From Parcubacteria group bacterium (GTDB taxonomy: Bacteria; Patescibacteriota; Minisyncoccia; JACQLN01), in contig JACQLN010000042.1 in NCBI GenBank assembly GCA_016204035.1, forward strand, positions 1 through 16,280: 16,280 nucleotides of DNA. The letters are read 5' to 3'. Numbering within the stretch: the stretch's first letter is position 1; each line of letters opens with the position of its first letter. Shown piece after piece: positions 5,884 to 11,550 of the stretch. Position numbers and translations under genes: made by a program. The notes under the pieces are model-generated. The model had not been told where the DNA came from and did no database searches. It saw nothing but the letters and a program-made list of their open reading frames with translations.

Positions 5884-5959
5884 ACCCCGTTAGAGACCCG
5901 CCCTCGCCAGCAGGCGAGCGGCTTCGGCCGCCTAGGGGCGGCCTTGGCTCTAACGGGGT
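5884..5959 (-). ncRNA. Three-way-junction 3' element after second GC-rich gene
   Basis: A closing stem of 12 bp (ACCCCGTTAGAG, 5884-5895, with its complement 5948-5959) encloses two hairpins: CTCGCC/GGCGAG (5903-5918) and GGCCGCC/GGCGGCC (5926-5943). It begins eight bases past the stop of the gene at 5968-6531 and is followed by a normal terminator. Its role is unknown; it could protect the mRNA 3' end or be a repeat unit. Confidence 0.6.
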
Positions 5960-5967
5960 CAAACTAC

Positions 5968-6531
5968 TTATGCGCGCAGAGCCGCGGGGCAGTTGTCGTT
6001 CCAATCGCATTCGAGCCAGAACTGGTTACAGAACCATCTGCCGACATGCCAGTAGAGAAAGCGCACACACATCTTATCTTCCCGGTCGCGGTAGATGGTG
6101 CCCCAGAAGAATACAGACTTGTCCTTCCACGCCTCGGGAATGAGGTGCGGGTGGGCGAGCAGGTAGTCCAGGACATTGGCGGGTAGAACCGGGTGAAACG
6201 CGAGATCCCTCTTGAGATCCTCGCCTTTGACGAATTCATGCTTCTGCTCATTCGAGAGGTAGAGCGCGACCTTGGAGGGGTTCCATTCCAGCAGGCCACG
6301 CGCCCGATGCGGAAGCTGGTCGGCCTCGTCTACGCTCAAGCCCTCGGGCAGGAACGGGTCGGCATCGCAGTCAATGAGATGCAAGGCAGCAACAGGATAC
6401 TCATCCTGCAAACTTTTGAGTACCCGCATCACCTTATCAAAAGGTATTCTTCCACGTTTTACACCTTGGTCAACTTGCTCTACAAGGTCACGAAACTCCT
6501 CCAATGCAACATCGGAAATACATGTGTCCAT
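5968..6531 (-). CDS. GC-rich orphan protein with Trp-rich C-terminus
   Basis: A 187-residue soluble protein of unknown function with codons ending mainly in G or C. AAGGAGG (6543-6537) sits five bases before the ATG, giving a secure start. The N-terminal two thirds look helical (EEFRDLVEQVDQGVKRG, IPFDKVMRVLKSLQDEY, VLDYLLAHPHLIPEAWK). The last 50 residues (SVFFWGTIYRDREDK, CVRFLYWHVGRWF, FWLECDWNDN) are strand-like and rich in Trp, Tyr, Arg and Asp, resembling in style the end of the protein at 1-609. The N-terminal parts do not look related by eye. Both genes have the same promoter and leader. It ends in a structured 3' element and terminator. Paralogues with this kind of ending occur in CPR genomes (recollection); I do not know a function. 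Confidence 0.8.
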   Translation of the reverse strand: MDTCISDVALEEFRDLVEQVDQGVKRGRIPFDKVMRVLKSLQDEYPVAALHLIDCDADPFLPEGLSVDEADQLPHRARGLLEWNPSKVALYLSNEQKHEFVKGEDLKRDLAFHPVLPANVLDYLLAHPHLIPEAWKDKSVFFWGTIYRDREDKMCVRFLYWHVGRWFCNQFWLECDWNDNCPAALRA

Positions 6532-6734
6532 GCTTGCCTCCTTGTGATTTATTTGCGCGTATTTTCATTTTCCTCTCATCCGAGGAGGAACCATGACCTA
6601 TACAGCCATAGCCAGAAATTACCCAAGGTGGGTCCTTCATTTTGTTTAGGATGACCTTCGGTCACTTGTGGCTATGGCCGCGCGTATTCTGTAAGTAAAT
6701 TTGTATTAAAGAACTATATTTTAGGTACAATACA
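6532..6734 (-). ncRNA. Structured 5' leader, copy 2
   Basis: About 195 bases lie between the predicted start (near 6728) and the ATG at 6531. A perfect 10-bp stem GCCATAGCCA/TGGCTATGGC (6678-6669 with 6614-6605) encloses two smaller hairpins: TGACC/GGTCA (6664-6652) and ACCCA/TGGGT (6633-6621). Then comes the conserved 38-base block 6562-6599 (35 of 38 identical to 639-676), with the TTCCTC/GAGGAA stem, CCTCCT and a short frame MVPPRMRGK. The main stem sequence differs from copy 1 but pairs as well or better, which argues for selection on structure. Confidence 0.65.
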
Positions 6735-6763
6735 AGTGTAGCAAATTGTAAAGGAAAAGTCAA
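6735..6763 (-). promoter_or_regulatory. Sigma-70-like promoter, copy 2
   Basis: TTGACT (6763-6758), 17 bases, TACACT (6740-6735) on the minus strand, homologous to 772-800. It drives the gene at 5968-6531. Confidence 0.85.
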
Positions 6764-6850
6764 GAGTTTGTATTTACTAAGTATTTAAGCTATTTTATTG
6801 GTGTAAAACCCTTCAACACATAGACGAACAAATAAAAATGTGATAGTCTG

Positions 6851-6907
6851 TTTTTACCTTCGCAAAAGGTGAAAACACCCCGAGAGTATTCGAGGGGTTT
6901 CTATTTT
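6851..6907 (+). promoter_or_regulatory. Tandem hairpins / attenuator-like leader of typA
   Basis: Hairpin A has a 10-bp stem TTTTTACCTT/AAGGTGAAAA (6851-6860 with 6866-6875, one G-U). Hairpin B joins ACCCC (6877-6881) to GGGGT (6894-6898) and is followed by TTTCTATTTTA, directly against the typA ATG at 6909. B has the form of a terminator, which is odd so close to a start codon. No clear promoter is seen between it and the gene, and none can fit. Attenuation or temperature-sensitive folding are possibilities. Confidence 0.5.
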
Positions 6908-6908
6908 A

Positions 6909-8735
6909 ATGCTGGATAATTCTAAAATCAGAAACATCGCCATAATTGCGCACATTGACCACGGTAAAACCACCCTGGTTGATTTTTTGCTTAAGCAGGC
7001 CCACACCTTTAGGGAAAATTCCGAAGAAATGGGCCAGGATTTAATAATGGATTCGGGCGAACTGGAACGCGAGCGCGGTATTACCATTATGGCCAAAAAC
7101 GCCGCCATAAATTACAAGGACTATAAAATAAACATTATTGATACGCCCGGACACGCCGACTTTGGCGGCGAAGTGGAACGCACGCTTAATATGGCCGACG
7201 GAGTTTTGCTTTTGGTGGACGCCCAGGAAGGCCCGATGCCCCAAACCCGCGTGGTGCTTCAAAAGGCCCTGCAGTTGGATCTAAAGCCGATTGTGATTAT
7301 AAACAAAATAGACAAACCGGCGAGCCGCGTGGCCGAAGTTGAAGAAGAAATAAACTCTTTGTTTCTGGAACTGGCGCACCACGAAAGCCAGCTGGATTTT
7401 CCCGTTCTTTACGCCGTTGGCCGCGCCGGCCAGGCCTTTGAAAAAATTCCGCTGGCTGGAAGCGACACCAGCGGCGCCACTTTGGAAGTTTTATTTGAAA
7501 AAATAATTTCCTATATTCCCGCTCCCAAAGGCAACGCCGCGGAACCGTTGCAGATATTGATAACTTCTTTGGATTACGATGATTTTAAGGGCACCTATGC
7601 CATCGGGCGGATAGCCCGCGGCACCGTTAAAGCCAAAACCGCGGTAGTGGTAGTTGACCCCAAAAAAGGCAATATAAAAGGCCGCATTGAAAATGTTTTT
7701 ACCTGGCAGGGCTTAAAACGCCAAGAGGTAACCGAGGCCGCGGCCGGAGACATTGTGGCCTTGACCGGACTTAACGGCGTGGGCATTAATGCTACTGTGT
7801 GCGATCCTGAAAAACCCGAACCGTTGCCTTTGATCGCCATAGAAGAACCCACGCTTAAAATTTTAATCGGCCCCAATACCTCGCCTTTTGTGGGCCAGGA
7901 CGGCGCGTTGTTAACCGGCCGGCAAATCCAGGAACGTTTGGAAAAAGAAATGGAAACCAACGTTAGTATGAGATTGGAAATTCAGAACGGTAAATTTTTG
8001 GTTTCGGGCCGGGGCGAACTTCATCTTTCCATATTATTGGAAACGCTGCGCCGCGAGAGCTTTGAACTGGAGGTAGCCAAACCCCAAGTCATTACTAAAA
8101 TAGAAAACGGCGCGGTCTTAGAACCCTGGGAAGAAGTTTTAATAGACACGCCCGAAAAAAATCGCGGCATAGTTTTGGCGGAACTGGCTAAAAGAAAAGC
8201 CCAGTTGGCCGATACTTTCCCCCACGCCAACGACGTAAGATTTGTTTACAACATGCCTACCCAGGCCATGCTGGGTTTGCGCAGCGCTTTGATTACGCTC
8301 ACACGCGGTTCGTTTGTTTTAAGTTCCCGGTTTATTGAATTCAAACCTAAAACCGAAGCCCCGAATAAAACCAGAAAAGGCGTTTTGATCGCCCACGAAG
8401 CGGGCTCGGCCGTGGCTTTTGGTTTGGAAATCGCCCAGGGACGGGGCGTTACTTTTGTGGAACCCGGCACCGCTGTATACGAAGGCATGATCGTGGGCGA
8501 AAACAGCAAGGAGCAAGATATAGAAATAAACGTCTGCAAAGGCAAACAGCTTACCAATATGCGTTCCAAAGGCAGCGACGGCATGATCCAGCTGGCGCCG
8601 GCGGTGGCTTTGAATTTGGAACAATCTTTGGATTTTTTGGAAAACGATGAGCTTTTAGAAATCACGCCTAGAAACCTGCGCCTGCGAAAAAAATATTTAA
8701 CTAAAAACGAGCGGGAGAAAAAATCTGTAAAATAA
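6909..8735 (+). CDS. typA: GTP-binding protein TypA/BipA
   Basis: A 608-residue translational GTPase that acts on the ribosome in 50S assembly and stress or cold adaptation. GTPase motifs are in place: AHIDHGKTT (14-22), RGITI (56-60), DTPGHADFGGEVER (78-91), NKID (132-135). The switch and domain II regions follow (DYDDFKGTYAIGRIARG), then the EF-G-like domain (VSGRGELHLSILLETLRREGFE-like stretch near 365-385) and the TypA-specific C-terminal domain with VNVCKxKxLTNMRSKG-like sequence (here INVCKGKQLTNMRSKGSDG). Length is normal. There is no ribosome binding site; two hairpins end 10 bases before the ATG. The stop overlaps the A-rich arm of a long hairpin that extends downstream. Confidence 0.98.
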   Translation: MLDNSKIRNIAIIAHIDHGKTTLVDFLLKQAHTFRENSEEMGQDLIMDSGELERERGITIMAKNAAINYKDYKINIIDTPGHADFGGEVERTLNMADGVLLLVDAQEGPMPQTRVVLQKALQLDLKPIVIINKIDKPASRVAEVEEEINSLFLELAHHESQLDFPVLYAVGRAGQAFEKIPLAGSDTSGATLEVLFEKIISYIPAPKGNAAEPLQILITSLDYDDFKGTYAIGRIARGTVKAKTAVVVVDPKKGNIKGRIENVFTWQGLKRQEVTEAAAGDIVALTGLNGVGINATVCDPEKPEPLPLIAIEEPTLKILIGPNTSPFVGQDGALLTGRQIQERLEKEMETNVSMRLEIQNGKFLVSGRGELHLSILLETLRRESFELEVAKPQVITKIENGAVLEPWEEVLIDTPEKNRGIVLAELAKRKAQLADTFPHANDVRFVYNMPTQAMLGLRSALITLTRGSFVLSSRFIEFKPKTEAPNKTRKGVLIAHEAGSAVAFGLEIAQGRGVTFVEPGTAVYEGMIVGENSKEQDIEINVCKGKQLTNMRSKGSDGMIQLAPAVALNLEQSLDFLENDELLEITPRNLRLRKKYLTKNEREKKSVK

Positions 8736-8895
8736 AACAAACCCATGGAGGCAAGTTTCCGTTTTCGCCAAAGAAGAGAAACATCGCCCCGAACTGCCCT
8801 CATGGAGAAGACTTTAATGTTTTTTAAGATGAGAGGCTCCATGACAGGCAGTGAGGGGTGATGTTTCTTGGATAACGAGAGGGCTTGTTTGTTTT
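8734..8895. ncRNA. Long nested hairpin downstream of typA, candidate structured RNA
   Basis: The inner hairpin 8778-8867 has 27 base pairs in three blocks. GAAACATCGCCCC (8778-8790) pairs with 8855-8867, a symmetric GA/GA internal loop follows, then ACTGCC (8793-8798) pairs with 8847-8852, and TCATGGAG (8800-8807) with 8837-8844, closing a 29-base loop. An outer stem AAAACAAA/TTTGTTTT (8734-8741 with 8888-8895) plus CCC/GGG encloses it with a large one-sided bubble. The long stem-bubble-stem shape loosely recalls 6S RNA, but I see no sequence match. The strand is undecided; it could also be a MITE-like palindrome or an elaborate typA 3' end. Confidence 0.55.
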
Positions 8896-8940
8896 GTTAA
8901 GAAGCTTGCCGGAACACGTTAAGATATTTCTCGTAAAAAC

Positions 8941-8984
8941 AAAAACACCCCTCGTCGACCTTACGGTCTCCTCGGGGTGTTTTT
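8941..8984. terminator. Bidirectional intrinsic terminator
   Basis: AAAAACACCCC (8941-8951) pairs with GGGGTGTTTTT (8974-8984), with an inner GACC/GGTC stem. The A-run and T-run make it work on both strands, between the plus-strand typA region and the minus-strand RRM gene. Confidence 0.85.
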
Positions 8985-8997
8985 GCAACAACTGGAT

Positions 8998-9342
8998 TTA
9001 CCAATCGTTGCGGCGACCGCCGCCAAAACCTCCGCCTCCGCTGCCGCCTCGGTTGAAACCGCCGCCACCGCCGGTTCGGCGAGGAGGCCTTTCGCTCATA
9101 GGACGAGCTTCGTTAACGGTGAGTTTTCGGCCGTCTAATTCTTTGCCGTTCCACATCTCAATCGCTTTTTCAGCGTCTTCATCATTGGTCATCTCCACAA
9201 AGCCAAAGCCCCGGGAGCGGCCGGACATCTTGTCCATAATGATGGAAGCTGATTCCACAGCACCTGCCTGTGAGAATGCGTCGCGCAAAGAATCTTCGGT
9301 GGTGCTGTAAGACAAACCACCAATGTATAGCTTTTTAGCCAT
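8998..9342 (-). CDS. RRM-domain RNA-binding protein with Gly-rich tail
   Basis: A 114-residue protein with one RNA recognition motif: RNP2 KLYIGGL (4-10), RNP1 RGFGFVEM (44-51) and the helix AEKAIEMWNGKELDGRKLTVNEARP. It ends in a Gly/Arg-rich tail (about residue 88 on, GGGGG, GGSGGGG, GGGRR) as in cyanobacterial Rbp and other bacterial cold-responsive RRM proteins. It probably binds single-stranded RNA as a chaperone in the cytoplasm. The upstream AGTAAGAA is a poor ribosome binding site; a roughly 145-base structured leader precedes it. It shares a short region with a divergent gene at 9665, and a perfect palindrome lies between their promoters. Confidence 0.95.
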   Translation of the reverse strand: MAKKLYIGGLSYSTTEDSLRDAFSQAGAVESASIIMDKMSGRSRGFGFVEMTNDEDAEKAIEMWNGKELDGRKLTVNEARPMSERPPRRTGGGGGFNRGGSGGGGFGGGRRNDW

Positions 9343-9487
9343 TATAATTCTTACTCACTTTTAATTTTGTGTAAGGCGACCTCTCCGGCCTTGTTCTTAC
9401 TTATTAAAAGGAGTAAGAAAGCGCGCTAGAGAACCCCGCTTTCGCCCCGATTGTGATCGGAGCACCAACTGGGCTAGACTTACAACT
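9343..9487 (-). ncRNA. Structured leader of RRM gene
   Basis: Read on the minus strand this leader has CCGAT/ATCGG (9460-9447), GAAAGCG/CGCTTTC (9443-9417) and then TTCTTACT (9419-9412). The last can pair with AGTAAGAA at 9401-9394 or with an identical AGTAAGAA at 9355-9348, six bases before the ATG, where a ribosome would bind. The second and third stems share three bases, so they compete. AAGGC/GCCTT (9392-9373) adds another hairpin. The exclusive pairings suggest a switch or thermosensor; that role is inference. Confidence 0.55.
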
Positions 9488-9493
9488 ACTATA

Positions 9494-9522
9494 TTTATAA
9501 ACCAAGCATTCTAAAAAAGCAA
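9494..9522 (-). promoter_or_regulatory. Promoter of RRM gene
   Basis: TTGCTT (9522-9517), 17 bases, TATAAA (9499-9494), on the minus strand, giving the long leader above. Confidence 0.6.
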
Positions 9523-9534
9523 TCCCCAACCCTG

Positions 9535-9559
9535 TTGGCCTAAGCTTAGCTTAGGCCAA
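9535..9559. promoter_or_regulatory. Perfect 11-bp-arm palindrome between divergent promoters
   Basis: TTGGCCTAAGC (9535-9545) and its exact complement (9549-9559) surround a 3-base centre. It lies between the RRM promoter -35 (9522) and the TTGACA at 9561 on the other strand. There is no T-run on either side, so an operator for a dimeric regulator is more likely than a terminator. Confidence 0.55.
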
Positions 9560-9560
9560 G

Positions 9561-9589
9561 TTGACAAAATTAGACACCAAATGTTAAGT
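9561..9589 (+). promoter_or_regulatory. Promoter of T9SS-domain-like gene
   Basis: TTGACA (9561-9566) is a perfect -35; 17 bases on is TTAAGT (9584-9589), a weak -10. It fits a leader of about 70 bases. Confidence 0.5.
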
Positions 9590-9664
9590 TAAAATCAGCA
9601 AAAAAGCGCAGTTCTTTTCCATCCAAAGCCGTGTTTGACGCGGCCTAGCCCAAGGAGGTATAAG

Positions 9665-10414
9665 GTGAGAAAGACTATGGTTTTGGCCGTTTTGCTGGCT
9701 GGCTTCGCGGCCAGCCAGGCGTTCGCCGGGTTGAGGATCGCCGAACACTATCCCATCCCGACGAAGGGAACCGGCGGCGACATCGTCACGTTCTTCATCA
9801 ACGACGATGAGATCATGGTCACCGTGAAGCCCGCCGACACGGCCGAGATCGCCCACTACGGCGCCGGGATCAGGTTCAACCCCGCCGAGTACGAGTTCGT
9901 GGAGACAAGAGGTGCATCTGTCTCCCAAGTGGAAAACGGCCGGGTGATCGTCGCCAGTTCGTATGTGTTCTCCTCGAACGGGAGTGCGGAAGATATGAGT
10001 GTAGTCTTCCGCAAGATCAGCCCCGACTGGGGCCAGTTGGAACCGGAAGGATTGGACGTGTTCACCCGGGGTCGGGAGAGAAAGGTCTACGATTCCATTC
10101 CGGCGTTCACGCCCAACCCCAGCACCGCCTTACCGGAGAAGTTGGAGCTGTTCCAGAACTACCCCAACCCCTTCAATCCCTCCACCGAGATCCGCTTCTC
10201 GCTGGCTGGTGAGGGGCCGGTAGAACTGGCCATATACAATATGGTCGGCCAGAAGGTGCGGACGCTGGTCAGCGAGCCGCTCGCGGCCGGCGAACATAGC
10301 GTCCAATGGGACGCCGCGGATGACTCCGGACAAGCAGTATCGGCCGGTATCTACTTCTACCGGATCAGCACTCCCAACGGAGAACTGGTCCGGAAGATGC
10401 TTTTTCTGAAGTAG
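9665..10414 (+). CDS. Secreted protein with T9SS type A/FlgD-like C-terminal domain
   Basis: A 249-residue exported protein. I start it at GTG 9665 because AAGGAGG (9652-9658) lies six bases upstream; an upstream ATG-frame extension would run through the ribosome binding site. Residues 1-21 are a signal peptide (basic RK, hydrophobic VLAVLLAGFAASQ, cleavage after AFA). Residues about 22-130 look like a beta-sandwich, cohesin-like at YGAGIRFNPAEYEFVE. Residues 156-249 have QNYPNPFNPSTEIRFSL, VELAIYNMVGQKVRTL and SAGIYFYRI, the hallmark of the Por-type sorting domain seen mostly in Bacteroidetes and other FCB bacteria. No type IX secretion gene is in the window. Codons are strongly GC-ending, unlike the neighbours, and the gene has its own promoter and terminator: transfer is likely. 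Attachment or secretion route unknown. Confidence 0.88.
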   Translation: MRKTMVLAVLLAGFAASQAFAGLRIAEHYPIPTKGTGGDIVTFFINDDEIMVTVKPADTAEIAHYGAGIRFNPAEYEFVETRGASVSQVENGRVIVASSYVFSSNGSAEDMSVVFRKISPDWGQLEPEGLDVFTRGRERKVYDSIPAFTPNPSTALPEKLELFQNYPNPFNPSTEIRFSLAGEGPVELAIYNMVGQKVRTLVSEPLAAGEHSVQWDAADDSGQAVSAGIYFYRISTPNGELVRKMLFLK

Positions 10415-10422
10415 CACAACAC

Positions 10423-10462
10423 CGCCCGCGATGCCTAAGCATCGCGGGCGCCTTTTATTTTT
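10423..10462 (+). terminator. Intrinsic terminator of T9SS-domain-like gene
   Basis: A perfect 12-bp stem CGCCCGCGATGC (10423-10434) with 10439-10450, loop CTAA, then TTTTATTTTT. The strongest terminator in the window. Confidence 0.95.
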
Positions 10463-10501
10463 AATCCACAATAAAATTACTGATTGAAATCCAAACTTAA
10501 C

Positions 10502-10605
10502 TAAAAACGAGATGTTGTTGAGCGACTTCGGGGAGGTTTAGTTATTTAAGATAGGGTGGGGCGAAGAGCTCCTCCCTGCAGGAGCGAAACAGTATCTCGT
10601 TTTTA
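10502..10605. ncRNA. Three-stem structured element between convergent genes
   Basis: TAAAAACGAGAT (10502-10513) pairs perfectly with 10594-10605. Inside are GCTCCT/AGGAGC (minus-strand reading, 10585-10568) and CTTCG/CGAAG (10566-10526), giving a junction. The ends are A-rich and T-rich, so it could act as a very long terminator for the ABC permease gene on the minus strand or be a separate small RNA; the plus-strand gene already has its own terminator. Confidence 0.5.
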
Positions 10606-10621
10606 ATATTAACAACCAAAA

Positions 10622-11410
10622 TTAATCCAGTTTCATCAACATACCCTTGGTCTTGACCCTGGCAAACATTCGGATAAAAAACCAAAGCACTAAAACCAAA
10701 TAAAAAGCATTGGTGCCGAAAGCCCAAAATAATTTATCGGCCGGCAGAGTTCCGGTGGCAATCACCGCCCGCATACCTTCAAAAACATGCGTGGTGGGTA
10801 AAGCTTGGGCCACGTACTGCAACCAGTGCGGTAAAACGGATACCGGATAAAACACCGCGCTAAAAGGCTGGAGTAAAAATATCAAACCGAAAGCCAAAAC
10901 CTGCGCCGCGCTGCCGAAACGCAAAATAATGGCGGTGGTGAAAAAGCCCAGCGTCCAACCGAAAACCAGCAAATTGATCATAAAAGGAATAAGATACAAA
11001 CCGAATCCTAAAAAATTAAACTGATACAGCGTCCAGGCCAAGCCGGCCATCACCACACCCACAATCGCTATCCTAACCAGGGCTATCAAAACGCTGGCCG
11101 TTAAAAATTCCGCCAGCTTGAGCGGCGTTACAAAAATATTCAGTAAATTGCGTTCCCAAACTTCTTCCAAAAAAGAGGTGGAGATGGTGCGTTGGGATTG
11201 GCTCATTAGATCCCAAAAAATAATGGCACCTAAAAGCACCGTGACCACGCTAAAATCAGCCACATTCAATTTATCCAAGTAAGCGCTTAAAAAACCCCAA
11301 AGCAAAAGTTCTAAAATCGGCCAAAAGAAAATATCCATCAGCCGAGGCACGCTGCGCTGGTAAAGATACAAATGGCGGATTAATAAAGCGTTTATACGGT
11401 GGAGTTTCAT
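10622..11410 (-). CDS. ABC-2 type transporter permease
   Basis: A 262-residue inner-membrane permease of the ABC-2 type, the partner of the ATPase encoded upstream. It has an N-terminal amphipathic part (RHLYLYQRSVPRLMDIFFWPILELLLWGFL) and about six hydrophobic segments, including LIALVRIAIVGVVMAGLAW, YLIPFMINLLVFGWTLGFF and AFYLVLVLWFFIRMF. The FSAVFYPVSVLPHWLQYVAQALPTTHVFEGMR stretch is the typical ABC-2 signature region before the last helix. Substrate could be a glycan, lipid or drug. I prefer the ATG at 11410; a TTG ten codons upstream lies in repeat sequence. It is separated from its ATPase by about 135 bases occupied by a repeat element. Confidence 0.9.
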   Translation of the reverse strand: MKLHRINALLIRHLYLYQRSVPRLMDIFFWPILELLLWGFLSAYLDKLNVADFSVVTVLLGAIIFWDLMSQSQRTISTSFLEEVWERNLLNIFVTPLKLAEFLTASVLIALVRIAIVGVVMAGLAWTLYQFNFLGFGLYLIPFMINLLVFGWTLGFFTTAIILRFGSAAQVLAFGLIFLLQPFSAVFYPVSVLPHWLQYVAQALPTTHVFEGMRAVIATGTLPADKLFWAFGTNAFYLVLVLWFFIRMFARVKTKGMLMKLD

Positions 11411-11440
11411 AGTAATTAAAACATTTTTAAAAATTTTCAA

Positions 11441-11550
11441 TTATCAATTTACAATTTTCAATCAATGCTCCAATAATCAATTATCAAACGATTTTGAAAA
11501 TTAAGAAATTGAAAATTCATTGAAAATTGAGCCTTGAGAATTGATAATTA
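11441..11550. mobile_element. MITE-like AT-rich element with terminal inverted repeats
   Basis: The left end, TTATCAATTTACAATTTTCA on (11441-11465), is matched in inverted orientation by the right end 11516-11547 (ends TTGATAA, with a small insertion). The interior has more CAATTTTCAA/TTGAAAATTG copies. It has no coding capacity, fills the gap between the two ABC genes and supplies the TAA stop of the ATPase gene (11550-11548). Similar units are frequent in CPR genomes (recollection). Confidence 0.6.

Noticed and set aside
5810..6010. Minus-strand Arg/Pro-rich frame through the junction element and terminator
   Set aside because: It crosses a strong terminator and overlaps the end of a supported gene in another frame.
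6193..6654. Plus-strand open frame opposite the second GC-rich gene
   Set aside because: Shadow frame with no start signal, running into the leader of the gene on the other strand.
8246..8842. 198-codon minus-strand frame across the end of typA
   Set aside because: It is opposite a certain gene and its start lies in the hairpin region; no domain is recognisable.
8734..8895. Signal recognition particle RNA, tmRNA or RNase P RNA
   Set aside because: None of their conserved core sequences is visible; only the overall long-hairpin shape fits loosely with 6S RNA.
11441..11550. CRISPR array
   Set aside because: The repeated AT-rich units are degenerate, irregularly spaced and inverted, with no regular spacers and no cas genes.
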